64,000 nt of DNA from Candidatus Paraburkholderia kirkii (GCA_001189345.1 LFKV01000002.1:27121-91120); one strand, 5' to 3'. Positions 39,652 to 49,399 are shown, counted from the first letter of the stretch. The notes: generated from the letters alone by a model not told the origin. A program made the numbers and translations.

Positions 39652-40705
39652 GCGCGGCAGGATCAGGTTCGGCTAGCGGCACGTCGGTCTTCAAACGTTC
39701 CACCAGATCCGGGTTCGCGACGAATGCGAATGCGCGGCCGAATGCCGCGGCATCGGCTTCGCCGCGTTCGATGCGCGCATTCGCTTCCCGAGGCGTCCGG
39801 TCGCCGGACGCGATGATCGCACCGCCGTAAGCATCGCGCAGGGCGCGCCGAAGATCGTCACCGGCTTCGGCCAGCTGCAGGTACGCGATGCCGATGCGTT
39901 TCAGCTCTTCGGCCAGATGCAGCGACGATTCCGCCGCTTCGTCGTCCTCCATGTCGGCGCCCGTGAATCCCGGCGACATGCGAATGCCGACGCGATTCGC
40001 GCCGATCACGCCCGACAACACCACTTCCATCACCTCGACGACGAGCCGTACGCGGTTCTCGGCGCTGCCGCCGTACTCATCGGTGCGCCGGTTCGTGCCG
40101 GTCGCCATGAATTGATGCAGCAGATAGCCGTGCGCGGCGCCGATCTCGATCATGTCGAAGCCCGCGCGATCGGCACGGCGCGCGGCATCGACGTACTTGG
40201 AGCACGATGCCGGCGATCTCATCCGTTTCGAGAGGACGATGATCGTCCGCACCGACGAGACCGGGCGTGCCGTCGTCCTGCCGCATGCGCACCTTCGCGC
40301 CGCGCGCGCGGATCGCGGAGGGCGCGACGGGCGGCGCACCGTCTTCCTGTAAGCGCCGATGCGACATGCGCCCCGCATGCCACAAGTGCAGCGCAATACG
40401 TCCCTGCCGCGCGTGCACCGCGCCGGCGATGCCTTTCCAGCCCACTTCCTGCGCGTCCGAATGAATGCCCGGCGTCGCCCATTCGCCCTGGCCGCGCGGA
40501 GAGATTTGCGCGGGTTCGGTGACGATCAGTCCCGCGCTCTCAGTCCCGCGCTCGCGCGTTGCGCGTAGTAGTGGGCGTCTGCTTCGGTGGGCACGTTACC
40601 GGGCTGCGACGCGCGATTGCGTGCGAGCGGCGCCATCACGACGCGATTCGGCAGTTCGAGATTGCCGATGGTGACGGGAGAAAGAAGAAGCGTTTCGTAC
40701 GGCAT
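39587..40705 (-). pseudogene. old yellow enzyme family NADH:flavin oxidoreductase (NemA-like), frameshifted
   Basis: The start MPYETLLLSPVTIGNLELPN at 40705 is classical for OYE. At YYAQRASAG a 14-bp near-perfect tandem duplication (40527-40540 and 40541-40554) shifts the frame. The continuation GLIVTEPAQISPRGQGE and HLWHAGRMSH (substrate-binding His) is in frame two, lost again near 40200. The FMN barrel then finishes cleanly: GFDMIEIGAAHGYLLHQF, RTDEYGGSAENR, and a tail rich in Pro/Gly ending at 39587. Such enzymes reduce activated C=C bonds and nitro groups. Confidence 0.85.
40527..40554. repeat. 14-bp tandem duplication inside the OYE pseudogene
   Basis: Two adjacent copies of CAGTCCCGCGCTCT, the second ending in G. 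Fourteen is not a multiple of three, so the duplication itself breaks the gene. Confidence 0.9.
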
Positions 40706-40770
40706 GACGGCCCCGCGGATGATCCGGTTCGCTGTCCGGTCGGTAGCAAGGAACGCGCCGCGTGCGCATA

Positions 40771-40802
40771 AAAAAACCGGCAAGCGCCATGCTTGCCGGT
40801 TC
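40771..40802 (-). terminator. intrinsic terminator of metK
   Basis: Arms 40775-40785 and 40791-40801 (eleven pairs) enclose a five-base loop; the minus strand ends in a run of six or more T. It lies 26 bp past the metK stop. Confidence 0.85.
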
Positions 40803-40827
40803 TCGTTCTGCCGTTCGGCCGATGACG

Positions 40828-42027
40828 TTACGCGACGCTCGCCACCGGTTCCGTGCCGGCCGCTTCGGCCAGCGCGAGCGCCTTGTCGGCGGCTTCCCAC
40901 GAGAATTCCGGCTCTTCGCGGCCGAAATGGCCGTATGCCGCCGTCTTTTCGTAGATCGGGCGCAGCAGGTCGAGCATCTGGATGATGCCCTTCGGACGCA
41001 GGTCGAAGTGCTCGAGCACGAGCTTCGTGATCTCGGCGTCCGACACGCGGCCCGTGCCGAACGTGTTGACCATCACCGACATCGGGCGCGCCACGCCGAT
41101 CGCGTACGACACCTGAATCAGCGCGCGCGATGCGAGACCCGCGGCCACGATGTTCTTCGCGACGTAACGGCCGGCGTAAGCCGCCGAGCGGTCCACCTTC
41201 GACGGATCCTTGCCCGAGAACGCGCCGCCGCCGTGCGGCGCGGCGCCGCCGTACGTATCGACGATGATCTTGCGGCCCGTCAGACCGCAGTCGCCCTGCG
41301 GACCGCCGATGACAAAGCGTCCCGTCGGGTTCACCAGAAACTTGATGTCGCCCTTGATGAGCTCCTTCGGCAGCGTCGGCTTGATGACTTCTTCGATCAC
41401 CGCTTCGCGCAGTTGCGGCAGGTCGATGTCCGGCGAATGCTGCGTCGAGAGCACGACCGTGTCGATCGAATGCGCCTTGCCGTCGACATAGCGCACGGTG
41501 ACTTGCGACTTCGCGTCCGGGCGCAGCCAGGGCAGGCGGCCGTCGCGGCGCAGGTTCGCCTGGCGCTCGACCAGACGGTGCGAGAGGTGGATCGGCAGCG
41601 GCATCAGCTCGGGCGTTTCGTCGCAGGCGTAACCGAACATGAGGCCCTGGTCGCCGGCGCCCTGATCGAGATTGTCGTCATGCGCGCGGTTCACGCCTTG
41701 CGCGATGTCCGGCGATTGCTTGTCGTAAGCGACGAGCACCGCGCAGCCGCGATAGTCGATGCCGAAATCGGTGTTGTCGTAACCGATGCGCTTGATGGTG
41801 TCGCGCGCGACCTGGATGTAGTCGACGTTGGCCGTGGTCGTGATTTCGCCCGCGAGGACGACGAGACCGGTGTTGCAGAGCGTTTCCGCCGCGACGCGCG
41901 AATACTTGTCCTGCGACAGGATAGCGTCGAGGATGGCGTCGGAGATTTGATCGGCGACCTTGTCCGGGTGGCCTTCGGAAACGGATTCGGAAGTAAAGGA
42001 AGTAAAGAGGAGATAGTCGTTCGACAC
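40828..42027 (-). CDS. metK: S-adenosylmethionine synthase
   Basis: MetK makes SAM from methionine and ATP. The 399-residue frame is intact, with GHPDK at 19-23, [15 protein letters not shown] near 124-138, the P-loop-like [20 protein letters not shown] near 264-283 and [18 protein letters not shown]. The start codon is GTG at 42027, eight bases after GGAG, and both lie in a stable hairpin described separately. It diverges from lpxL, the usual arrangement in Burkholderia. Confidence 0.97.
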   Translation of the reverse strand: MSNDYLLFTSFTSESVSEGHPDKVADQISDAILDAILSQDKYSRVAAETLCNTGLVVLAGEITTTANVDYIQVARDTIKRIGYDNTDFGIDYRGCAVLVAYDKQSPDIAQGVNRAHDDNLDQGAGDQGLMFGYACDETPELMPLPIHLSHRLVERQANLRRDGRLPWLRPDAKSQVTVRYVDGKAHSIDTVVLSTQHSPDIDLPQLREAVIEEVIKPTLPKELIKGDIKFLVNPTGRFVIGGPQGDCGLTGRKIIVDTYGGAAPHGGGAFSGKDPSKVDRSAAYAGRYVAKNIVAAGLASRALIQVSYAIGVARPMSVMVNTFGTGRVSDAEITKLVLEHFDLRPKGIIQMLDLLRPIYEKTAAYGHFGREEPEFSWEAADKALALAEAAGTEPVASVA

Positions 42028-42097
42028 GCTTCAGACTCCAGTTGAGTACGGTCATTCACGTAGCCGACTTCGTTCGGAGTCTGAAGCGGCGACGCTT
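42027..42097 (-). promoter_or_regulatory. metK leader hairpin that sequesters the ribosome site (candidate riboregulator)
   Basis: On the minus strand 42088-42076 (CGCTTCAGACTCC) pairs perfectly with 42039-42027 (GGAGTCTGAAGCG). The second arm contains the GGAG Shine-Dalgarno sequence and the G of the GTG start. The 36-nt loop could fold further. A competing hairpin AAGCG-TCGC-CGCTT (42097-42084) uses the base of the first arm. This on/off geometry suggests translational control, perhaps by SAM. I could not match it to a known SAM riboswitch class. Confidence 0.5.
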
Positions 42098-42305
42098 TAG
42101 CGGATGTCAATTTTCCAGGCCAGCGCCTTCATATATCACATGAAGACTCCGGCCCCCTTCGCCCCGCAAGTTGTCCATTAACTCGGCGAAAGTTTTATTA
42201 TTATACCGGTTTACCTCGATTTCACAGAGCCGAACGCTTGTCGCCATTCGTCCCATTCCCATCATCCGTTCATAGCGGCCGACAGTCTGTACGCTGGAGC
42301 ACGTC

Positions 42306-43235
42306 ATGCTAGGGCGCATCGGCGTGGCGCTCGCGATCGGGTTCCTCAAGTTCCTGGCGATCATCCCTTACCGCATCACCGCCCGTTTCGGCGACGGCCT
42401 CGGCTGGCTGCTCTATCAAATTCCGAGCCGCCGCAAGCGCATCGTCCATACGAACCTGAAGCTGTGCTTTCCGGAGTGGTCCGACGAGAAGCGCGAGGAT
42501 ATCGCGCAGAAGCATTTCCGGCACGCGTTCCGCAGCTATGTGGAGCGCAGCGTGCAATGGTTCGGCTCGGCGAAAAAGCTCGAAAAGCTGATCGAAGTGG
42601 ACAGCGCCGTCGATCTCACCGATCCCGACCTGCCGCCCACGCTCTTTCTCGGCCTGCACTTCGTCGGCATCGAGGCGGGCTCGATCTTCCTCAATTACTC
42701 GCTGCACCGGCAGTGCGGCTCGCTGTATCAGCCGTTCTCGAACCCGCAGATCGAGGAGCTTGCGAAGACGCAGCGCGCCCGCTTCGGCGCGGACATGGCG
42801 AGCCGCGCGGACAGCGCGCGCATCGTGCTGCGCTGGCTGCGCGACCGCAAGCCCGTGATGCTCGGCGCGGACATGGATTACGGCATGCGCAACTCCACGT
42901 TCGTGCCGTTCTTCGGCATCCCGACGTGCACGCTGACCGCCGTCGGCCGGCTCGCGAAAACGGGTCGCGCGCAGGTCGTGCCGTTCATCGGCGAGGTGCT
43001 GCCGAACTACAAGGGCTATCGGCTCAAGATCTTCGAGCCCTGGGACAACTACCCGACCGGCGACGACGAAGCCGACGCCCGCCGCATGAACGCATTCCTG
43101 GAAGAGCAGATTCCGCGCATGCCGGAGCAATATTACTGGGTGCACAAGCGCTTCAAGACGCGGCCGCCGGGCGAGCCGAGCTTTTATTTAGGCGTGAGCG
43201 GCGCGAAACGCCGCCGCGCGGCTCACATACAATAG
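42306..43235 (+). CDS. lpxL: lipid A biosynthesis lauroyl/myristoyl acyltransferase (LpxL/HtrB)
   Basis: A 309-residue inner-membrane acyltransferase that adds a secondary acyl chain to Kdo2-lipid IVA. An N-terminal helix (about 5-22) anchors it. The catalytic HX4E motif is His118-Glu123 in [30 protein letters not shown] and the GADMDYGM segment are typical LpxL features. Intact. dapF follows after 5 bases, so they are co-transcribed. Confidence 0.93.
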   Translation: MLGRIGVALAIGFLKFLAIIPYRITARFGDGLGWLLYQIPSRRKRIVHTNLKLCFPEWSDEKREDIAQKHFRHAFRSYVERSVQWFGSAKKLEKLIEVDSAVDLTDPDLPPTLFLGLHFVGIEAGSIFLNYSLHRQCGSLYQPFSNPQIEELAKTQRARFGADMASRADSARIVLRWLRDRKPVMLGADMDYGMRNSTFVPFFGIPTCTLTAVGRLAKTGRAQVVPFIGEVLPNYKGYRLKIFEPWDNYPTGDDEADARRMNAFLEEQIPRMPEQYYWVHKRFKTRPPGEPSFYLGVSGAKRRRAAHIQ

Positions 43236-43240
43236 CGGCC

Positions 43241-44113
43241 ATGAAACTCAAATTCACGAAAATGCAAGGCGCGGGCAATGACTTCGTCGTGCTCGACGGC
43301 TACACGCAGACGCTCGATCTGAGCGCCGAGCAGGTGCGCGCGCTCGCGAACCGCCATTTCGGCGTGGGCGCGGACCAGCTGCTGCTCGTGGAGAAGCCCA
43401 CGATCGCCGGCGTCGACTTCAAGTACCGCATCTTCAACTGCGATGGCGGGGAGGTCGAGCATTGCGGCAACGGCGCGCGCTGCTTCGTGAAGTTCGTGCG
43501 CGATCGTCGGCTGACGGAAGCATCGAGCGTGCGCGTGCAGGTACAAAACGGCGTCATCACGCTGACGATGCAGGAGAACGGCGAAGTCGTCGTCGACATG
43601 AGCACGCCGGTCTTCGATCCGCCGGAAGTGCCGTTCGACACGCAAGGCCTCGAAGAGCGCCCGCAAGGCAACGACACGCTCTGGCCGCTCGACGTGAACG
43701 AGGAAACACGCTGGATCTCCGTCGTTTCGATGGGCAATCCGCACGCGGTGCAGGTCGTCGACGACGTCGAGGCGTATCCCGTGCTGACGGAAGGCCCGCT
43801 GATCGAGCGCCACGCGCGCTTTCCGAAACGCGTGAACGCGGGCTTCATGCAGATCGTCGATCGCCATTCGGTCAGGCTGCGCGTGTATGAGCGCGGCGCC
43901 GGCGAAACGCTCGCCTGCGGCACGGGCGCGTGCGCGGCGGTGGCCACTGGCATCCGGCGCGGCCTGTTCGAAACGCCCGTGCGCGTCGAGACGCATGGCG
44001 GCACGCTCACGATCAGTTGGGACGGCGCGCGCGACGAATCCGCCGCACTCTTCATGGCCGGACCCGCCGCGACGGTCTTCGAGGGCGAAATCGAGCTCGA
44101 CCGCATCGTCTAA
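43241..44113 (+). CDS. dapF: diaminopimelate epimerase
   Basis: DapF interconverts LL- and meso-diaminopimelate for lysine and peptidoglycan. The 290-residue protein starts [20 protein letters not shown]. The two catalytic cysteines lie in HCGNGARC (about 73-80) and [12 protein letters not shown] (near 224-235), and [12 protein letters not shown] is present between the two pseudo-symmetric halves. Intact, with lpxL upstream and the DUF484 gene 15 bp downstream. Confidence 0.96.
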   Translation: MKLKFTKMQGAGNDFVVLDGYTQTLDLSAEQVRALANRHFGVGADQLLLVEKPTIAGVDFKYRIFNCDGGEVEHCGNGARCFVKFVRDRRLTEASSVRVQVQNGVITLTMQENGEVVVDMSTPVFDPPEVPFDTQGLEERPQGNDTLWPLDVNEETRWISVVSMGNPHAVQVVDDVEAYPVLTEGPLIERHARFPKRVNAGFMQIVDRHSVRLRVYERGAGETLACGTGACAAVATGIRRGLFETPVRVETHGGTLTISWDGARDESAALFMAGPAATVFEGEIELDRIV

Positions 44114-44128
44114 CGCATACACATCATC

Positions 44129-44842
44129 ATGAACCCACGCGAAGTCACCGACTACCTGCTCGACAATCCCGATTTCTTCGTTGAGCACGCGGAGCTGCTC
44201 GGCACCATCCGGCTCTCGAATCCGCACGGCAAAGCCGCCGTGTCGCTGCAGGAGCGTCAGATGGAAATGCTGCGCGACAAGAACAAGCAGCTCGAACAGC
44301 GTCTGGCCGAATTGCTGCGCTACGGCCACGAGAACGACAGCATCTCGACCAAGTTCGGCCCCGTGCGCGTGATTTCCCAGCGCGACCCGTACGCGTTGCC
44401 CGCCACCATCAGCCGAGGCCTGTGCGAAGTGTTCGACGTGCCGCACGCCGCGCTGCGCGTGTGGGACATCGACGAAGCGTTTCGGCAGGCGGACTTCGCG
44501 CGCCAGGTCGACGAGGAAGTGCGCATTTTCGCGAACAGCCTCACCGCGCCTTACTGCGGCGCGAATACGGGCTTCGCCGCCGCGCAGTGGCTCGGCGCCG
44601 CAAACTCGGCAACGGCGACGGTCGCGCCGAGCGAAGGGCCGACCGACACGGAACGCCAGGTCGAATCCGTCGCGCTCATCGCCTTGCGCGATCCGCAAGC
44701 CGGCCCCGATGCGCCGAGCTTCGGCCTGCTCGTGATGGGCTCGCCCGATCCGCGGCGTTTCCACGACGGCATGGCCACCGACTTCCTGACGCAGATCGGC
44801 GCGCTGGCGAGCGCGGCGCTCTCGCGCCTCCTCCCCCACTGA
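44129..44842 (+). CDS. DUF484 (GAF-like) family protein
   Basis: A 237-residue cytoplasmic protein with the DUF484 start MNPREVTDYLLDNPDFFVEH, a coiled coil around residues 38-60 (SLQERQMEMLRDKNKQLEQR) and a GAF-like domain (about 85-235; FGLLVMGSPDPRRFHDGMATDFL). It nearly always sits between dapF and xerC in proteobacteria, as here, but its biochemical role is not known. Intact. Confidence 0.92.
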   Translation: MNPREVTDYLLDNPDFFVEHAELLGTIRLSNPHGKAAVSLQERQMEMLRDKNKQLEQRLAELLRYGHENDSISTKFGPVRVISQRDPYALPATISRGLCEVFDVPHAALRVWDIDEAFRQADFARQVDEEVRIFANSLTAPYCGANTGFAAAQWLGAANSATATVAPSEGPTDTERQVESVALIALRDPQAGPDAPSFGLLVMGSPDPRRFHDGMATDFLTQIGALASAALSRLLPH

Positions 44843-44876
44843 TCATGGCCGCCGCCAACGCCCCGAAGGAAGCCCC

Positions 44877-45794
44877 TTGGGGGGCGCGATCGCCGAGTAT
44901 CTCGCGATGCTTACGCATCAGCGGCATCTCTCCGAGCACACGCTGCGCGGCTATACGCACGAGCTGAGCGAGCTGCGCGCGCTCGCGAAAAACCGTCCGC
45001 TGGAGTCGCTCACCGCCGCCGACATCCGCGGCGCGGTCGTGCGGGCGCACGCGGCAGGGCTGTCCTCGCGTTCGATCGCGCATCGGCTGTCGGCGTGGCG
45101 CGCGTTCTATCGATGGCTCGCGGAGCGCGTCGAGATGCCCGCCAATCCGGTCGCGACAGTGCGGGCGCCCAAGCGCGACAAGACGCTGCCGAAGGCGCTT
45201 TCCGTCGACGACGCCATGGCGCTCATGGATGCGCCGCAATCCGGCTCGGCCGAAGCACTGCGCGATCACGCCATGCTCGAGCTCTTCTACTCCTCGGGCC
45301 TGCGGCTCGCGGAGCTGGTCGGACTGGATTTCCAGCACATCGACACGAAGGAGCACAAGTCGGCAGGCTGGCTCAATCTGGCGCACGAGGAAGTCACCGT
45401 GCTCGGCAAGGGCAACCGGCGACGTTCGGTGCCGGTCGGCCGCAAGGCAGTCGAAGCGTTGCGCGCGTGGCTCGACGTGCGCGGCGACTTCGTCAGACTC
45501 GATCCGTTTCCGCTCTTTCTTTCGGTGCGCGGCAACCGCATGTCGCCCGGCGTGGTGCGCGAGCGCGTAAAGCGCCTCGCGCTCCAGGCGGGCATTCCGT
45601 CCAACGTGCATCCGCACGTGCTGCGCCATTCGTTCGCGACGCATGTCCTGCAGTCGAGCGGCGATCTGCGCGCCGTGCAGGAACTGCTCAGCCACGCGAG
45701 CATCACGGCCACGCAGGTTTATACGTCGCTCGATTTTCAGCATCTCGCCCGCGTTTACGATTCGGCGCATCCGCGCGCGAAGAAGCGCGACTGA
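44877..45794 (+). CDS. xerC: tyrosine recombinase XerC, start region possibly frameshifted
   Basis: XerC with XerD resolves chromosome dimers at dif. The core-binding domain (about 5-90, LSEHTLRGYTHELSELRAL) and the catalytic domain are complete: Arg in GLRLAELVGLD, HVLRHSFATHVLQ with the His-x-x-Arg pair, LLSHASITATQVYTS with the Tyr nucleophile. I used TTG at 44877. An ATG at 44845 (MAAANAPKEAPWG) is one base out of frame across a run of six G, so the original start may have been there and a slip in the G run moved the start. The lost part is about 11 residues and not catalytic. Confidence 0.88.
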   Translation: MGGAIAEYLAMLTHQRHLSEHTLRGYTHELSELRALAKNRPLESLTAADIRGAVVRAHAAGLSSRSIAHRLSAWRAFYRWLAERVEMPANPVATVRAPKRDKTLPKALSVDDAMALMDAPQSGSAEALRDHAMLELFYSSGLRLAELVGLDFQHIDTKEHKSAGWLNLAHEEVTVLGKGNRRRSVPVGRKAVEALRAWLDVRGDFVRLDPFPLFLSVRGNRMSPGVVRERVKRLALQAGIPSNVHPHVLRHSFATHVLQSSGDLRAVQELLSHASITATQVYTSLDFQHLARVYDSAHPRAKKRD

Positions 45795-45830
45795 ACCCGA
45801 CAGCGCCTCGCGCGCTTCATCCGCATTGCA

Positions 45831-47030
45831 ATGAACACCATCACGCTCAAACCGGCGAAGGACAAATCGCTCGTTCGCCGCCATCCGTGGATTTACGCGA
45901 ACGCCATTGCGCGTATCGACGGCAGTCCCGCGCCCGGTGCGACCGTCACCGTGCGCGCGGCCGACGGACGCTTTCTCGCGCGCGCCTCGTACAGCCCGCA
46001 CTCGCAGATCCGCGCGCGCGTCTGGACGTTCGACGAAAGCGAGCCGGTCGATCATGCGTTCTTCAAGCGCCGCGTGCAGCGCGCGGTCGCGCACCGGCAG
46101 GCGATGGTGAAGGACACCGGCGCGACGCGCCTCGTCTTCGGCGAAGCGGACGGCTTGCCGGGATTGATCGTCGATTACTACGTCGCCGATGAAGGCGCGC
46201 ACGCGCAGCTCGTCTGCCAGGTCATGACGACGGGCGTCGAAACGTGGAAGGAGGCGATCGTGCAGGCGCTGATCGGCGCGACGGGCTGCCCGAACGTCTA
46301 CGAGCGCTCGGACGTCTCGATCCGCCAGAAGGAAGGGCTCGAGCAGACGACCGGCGTGCTCGCCGGCGACGCGCCGCCCGAGACGCTGATCACGAACGAA
46401 TGCGGCGTGCGCTATCACGTCGACGTGCGCAACGGCCACAAGACGGGCTTTTACGTGGATCAGCGCGACAACCGCGTGCTCGTGCAGCAGAACGCCGCGG
46501 GGCGCGACGTGCTGAACTGCTTCTGCTACACGGGCGGCTTCTCGCTCGCGGCGCTCAAGGGCGACGCGACGCGCGTCGTGTCCGTGGATTCGTCGGGCGA
46601 AGCGCTGGCGCTCGCGCGCGAGAACGTCAAGGCAAACGGCTTCGACGCCGAAAAGGCCGAATGGCTGGACGCGGACGCCTTCAAGACGCTCCGGCGCCTC
46701 TACGACGAAGGCCAGCGCTTCGACCTGATCGTGCTCGATCCGCCGAAATTCGCGCCATCGAAGGAAACCGTCGATCGCGCCGCGCGCGCGTACAAGGACA
46801 TCAACCTGAGCGGCTTCAAGTTGCTGCGTCCGGGCGGTCTGCTGTTCACCTACTCATGCTCCGGCGCGATCGATTCGGACCTGTTCCAGAAGATCGTGGC
46901 GAGCGCGGCGGCGGACGCGCGCGTCGATGCGCGGGTCCTCAAGCGCCTGGGCGCGGGCGTCGATCATCCGCTGCTGACGGCGTTCCCGGAAGGCGAGTAC
47001 CTGAAAGGACTCCTGTTGCAAATCGCCTGA
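45831..47030 (+). CDS. rlmI: 23S rRNA (cytosine-1962-C5)-methyltransferase RlmI
   Basis: A 399-residue SAM-dependent methyltransferase. The PUA domain is at the N-terminus (MNTITLKPAKDKSLVRRHPW), an EEHEE domain follows, and the Rossmann core has VLNCFCYTGGFSLAAL (motif I) near 221-236, LIVLDPPKFAPSK (motif IV) near 303-315 and the catalytic Cys in TYSCSGAI. It methylates C1962 near the A-site of 23S rRNA. Intact and transcribed with xerC. Confidence 0.93.
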   Translation: MNTITLKPAKDKSLVRRHPWIYANAIARIDGSPAPGATVTVRAADGRFLARASYSPHSQIRARVWTFDESEPVDHAFFKRRVQRAVAHRQAMVKDTGATRLVFGEADGLPGLIVDYYVADEGAHAQLVCQVMTTGVETWKEAIVQALIGATGCPNVYERSDVSIRQKEGLEQTTGVLAGDAPPETLITNECGVRYHVDVRNGHKTGFYVDQRDNRVLVQQNAAGRDVLNCFCYTGGFSLAALKGDATRVVSVDSSGEALALARENVKANGFDAEKAEWLDADAFKTLRRLYDEGQRFDLIVLDPPKFAPSKETVDRAARAYKDINLSGFKLLRPGGLLFTYSCSGAIDSDLFQKIVASAAADARVDARVLKRLGAGVDHPLLTAFPEGEYLKGLLLQIA

Positions 47031-47463
47031 CTGCCCCAAAGTAGACGCGATCCTCGCCCGCGAGGGCCGCTGCGGCACCCGCTTGACAAATATGTTTCAA
47101 TATACGATTCGACGCGCTGCCGCGCGTTTCTCGAAACACAGACAAGGACACAGGCGACATGATTCCCGTAACCATCCTGAGCGGCTTTCTGGGCAGCGGC
47201 AAAACCACGCTGCTCAAGCGCATCCTGAACGAGCAGCACGGCATGAAGATCGCCGTAATCGAGAACGAGTTCGGCGAAGAGAACATCAACAACGAAATCC
47301 CCGTGCAGGATACGAACGAGCAGATCATCCAGATGAGCAACGGCTGCATCTGCTGCACGATTCGCGGCGACCTGGCGCGCGCTGGAGGATCTCGCCGACC
47401 GCAAGAAGGCGGGCACTCTCGATTTCGACCGCGTCGTGATCGAAACCACCGGCCTCGCGAATC

Positions 47464-47479
47464 CGGGCCCCCGGGCCCG
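47464..47479. repeat. 8-bp tandem duplication in the COG0523 gene
   Basis: CGGGCCCC followed by CGGGCCCG, absent from the family's reading frame at this point (ANPGPVAQTF). Confidence 0.8.
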
Positions 47480-47490
47480 GTCGCGCAGAC

Positions 47491-47512
47491 GTTCTTCATG
47501 AGTTCTTCATGA
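47491..47512. repeat. 11-bp perfect tandem duplication in the COG0523 gene
   Basis: GTTCTTCATGA occurs twice head to tail (47491-47501, 47502-47512). It interrupts the conserved TFFMNN segment. Confidence 0.92.
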
Positions 47513-47784
47513 ACAACACCGTCGCCGACGAATTCCTGCTCGACGCGATCATCACGCTCGTCGATGCGAAGCACGCGAACGCGCAGCTCGACCAGCAGGA
47601 GGTCGTGCAGCGTCAGGTGGGTTTCGCGGATCGCCTCTTCATTACCAAGTCCGATCTCGTCGATGCCGCCGCGCTCGACGGGCTCAAGCACCGTCTCCTG
47701 CACATGAATCCGCGCGCGGCGATCAGGGTCGTGAATTTCGGCGACGCGGACAACAAGGAAATCTTCGATCTGCGCGGCTTCAAT

Positions 47785-47812
47785 CTGAACGCGAAGCTCT
47801 GAACGCAAAGCT
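47785..47812. repeat. 14-bp tandem duplication creating a stop in the COG0523 gene
   Basis: CTGAACGCGAAGCT then CTGAACGCAAAGCT, one mismatch. The second copy places TGA in frame and repeats the residues NAKL. Confidence 0.88.
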
Positions 47813-48233
47813 CGAAATCGATCCGGATTTCCTCGCGGAAGACGACCACGATCATGATCACTCGACCTGCGGTCACGATCACAGCCACGATCACAAGCAC
47901 GGACATCACCACCACCATCACGCGCATCACGACGACAAGATCAAGTCGTTCGTGTACCGCAGCGACAAGCCGTTCGATCCGAACCGCCTCGAGGACTTCC
48001 TCGGCGGCATTCTGCAGATCTATGGCGAGCGCCTGCTGCGCTACAAGAGCGTGCTGTACATGAAGGGGGCCGGCCCAAAGGTCGTGTTCCAGGGCGTGCA
48101 CCAGATGATGGGCAGCGATCTCGCCAGCAAGTGGATGCCGATCGAGAAGAAGAACAACAAGATGGTGTTCATCGGCATCGAGCTGCCGAAGGATCTGATC
48201 ACCGACGGACTCGATGCGTACCTCGTCAAGTAA

Positions 48234-48808
48234 AACCGGCACGCATCTCGCTTGAATTCCGCGATTCGCGCCGGGCAAACTTGGGCTTGAAAAGAAAAAC
48301 GCCGCCGCGAGGAGCCCGCGCGCGGCGTTTTTCATGACGGATTTTCGTCGTGGATGTGTAATCGCGACCACGAACCGACATCGCTTTTTGCACGACCAAG
48401 CGTTATATTTTTGAAATTCCGGCACTAATCGGCAGGGTTTTCCTCGGTTGTCTTCGGAAATTGCGGTTCAGTTACAATACAGCCCCACTGGAGAAGGGCA
48501 GTTCCGTGGGACGCGCGTCTTCGGGCGTTCGGCCAACGGATGAGGAGAAGGGATGTCCCGTCGGGACGATGCCTCGATTCGCCGGGGGAAGGCGAGTCAA
48601 GACAAAGCACCGGGCCGGAAATTCCGGGCCATGCAAATGCGCCCGCGAGTCCGGAGCATCATCCAATATCGGTTTCCAGAGGAGTTCGGCCCCGCATCGA
48701 CCTGTCGCGCGAGCCTTGAGCGTAACGGCGCACTGCATGCTGCGGGTAACGCAGTTGCAGTTGCGGGCGTTGCGAGAGAACATCGCCTCACATTGAAGAA
48801 GCAAGCAG
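48234..48808 (+). other. long dksA leader region with terminator, promoter and possible structured RNA
   Basis: This 575-bp gap holds the terminator at 48295-48332, a promoter-like pair TTGTCT (48448-48453) and TACAAT (48473-48478, spacer 19), and then about 320 bases of GC-rich sequence before dksA. The stretch 48485-48600 has several self-complementary blocks such as GATGTCCCGTCGGGACGATG. It could be a structured 5' leader or a small RNA. No protein-coding gene is convincing. Confidence 0.45.
48295..48332 (+). terminator. intrinsic terminator downstream of the COG0523 gene
   Basis: aaaaacgccgc and gcggcgttttt pair around a GC-rich loop, ending in T5 on the plus strand. Confidence 0.8.
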
Positions 48809-49225
48809 ATGACAACGAAACTCTTGACCGAAGCCGAAATCCTGAAGATGAGCGAGAAGGACTACATGAACGAGGATCAACTCGCCTTCTTCAAGAACCG
48901 GCTCGAGCAGTTGCAAGCTGACATTCTGAAGAATGCCGGCCAGACGACCGAAAATCTGCGGGAAACGGTGATCGTGCCGGACCCGGCGGACCGCGCGACC
49001 ATCGAGGAAGAGCATGCACTGGAGCTGCGCACGCGCGACCGCGAACGCAAGCTCCTGAAGAAGGTGCAGCAGTCGCTCGCGCGCATCAAGTCCGGCGAGT
49101 ACGGCTGGTGCGAGGAAACCGGCGAACCGATCGGCATTCCGCGCCTGCTCGCGCGTCCGACGGCCACGCTCTCACTCGAGGCCCAGGAACGCCGCGAACT
49201 GCGTCAGAAGCTCTTCGGCGACTGA
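48809..49225 (+). CDS. dksA: RNA polymerase-binding protein DksA (cysteine-poor type)
   Basis: DksA enters the RNA polymerase secondary channel and works with ppGpp. The 138-residue protein has the coiled coil with its tip DPADRATIEEEH (about 58-69; the Asp-x-x-Asp-x-Ala pattern) and the globular end with GEYGWCEETGEPIGIPRLLA. Three of the four zinc-finger cysteines of E. coli DksA are absent (only Cys near 101 remains), as in the zinc-independent variants. Its place directly after a COG0523 zinc chaperone gene is suggestive. Intact, with its own terminator. Confidence 0.93.
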   Translation: MTTKLLTEAEILKMSEKDYMNEDQLAFFKNRLEQLQADILKNAGQTTENLRETVIVPDPADRATIEEEHALELRTRDRERKLLKKVQQSLARIKSGEYGWCEETGEPIGIPRLLARPTATLSLEAQERRELRQKLFGD

Positions 49226-49299
49226 TCTCGCAGCCGGCGGGCGTGCGTCGGACCGCCCGCAACGGGGAAGACGCCGCCGCGAAAAGCCCGCATCATGGG

Positions 49300-49329
49300 A
49301 AAAGGCACACGTTCGACGTGTGCCTTTTT
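49300..49329 (+). terminator. intrinsic terminator of dksA
   Basis: Arms 49301-49311 and 49317-49327 around TTCGA, followed by T residues. Confidence 0.85.
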
Positions 49330-49370
49330 GCTTTCAGCCCGATAAAACGTAGATGCATCGACGCCGCGCG

Positions 49371-49399
49371 TCTTGACAAATCTCCCGCCGCCCTAAAAT
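49371..49399 (+). promoter_or_regulatory. candidate heat-shock (sigma-32) promoter for hslVU
   Basis: CTTGACA at 49372-49378 and CCCTAAAAT at 49391-49399 resemble the sigma-32 elements CTTGAAA and CCCCATNT, and also a sigma-70 promoter with a short spacer. hslVU is a heat-shock operon in other proteobacteria. Confidence 0.5.

Larger units (their letters stand above)
47159..48233 (+). pseudogene. COG0523 (CobW/ZNG1-like) metal-chaperone GTPase, disrupted by tandem duplications
   Basis: The N-terminal GTPase is textbook: FLGSGKTTLLKRIL (Walker A), the metal-binding GCICCT near residues 63-68 and IENEFGEE. A base is lost near 47383 (LARALEDLADRKK is in another frame). Two tandem duplications, CGGGCCCC at 47464-47479 and GTTCTTCATGA at 47491-47512, insert 19 bases after ANPGP. 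A third, 14-bp copy (47785-47812) creates a stop at 47800-47802. The C-terminal half resumes with EIDPDFLAEDD and a His/Asp-rich loop of over 15 His, then the CobW_C domain to 48233. Such proteins deliver zinc under starvation. Confidence 0.85.

Noticed and set aside
42027..42097. Calling the metK leader a SAM-II riboswitch
   Set aside because: I could not place the SAM-II pseudoknot and conserved core, so only a generic sequestering hairpin is reported.
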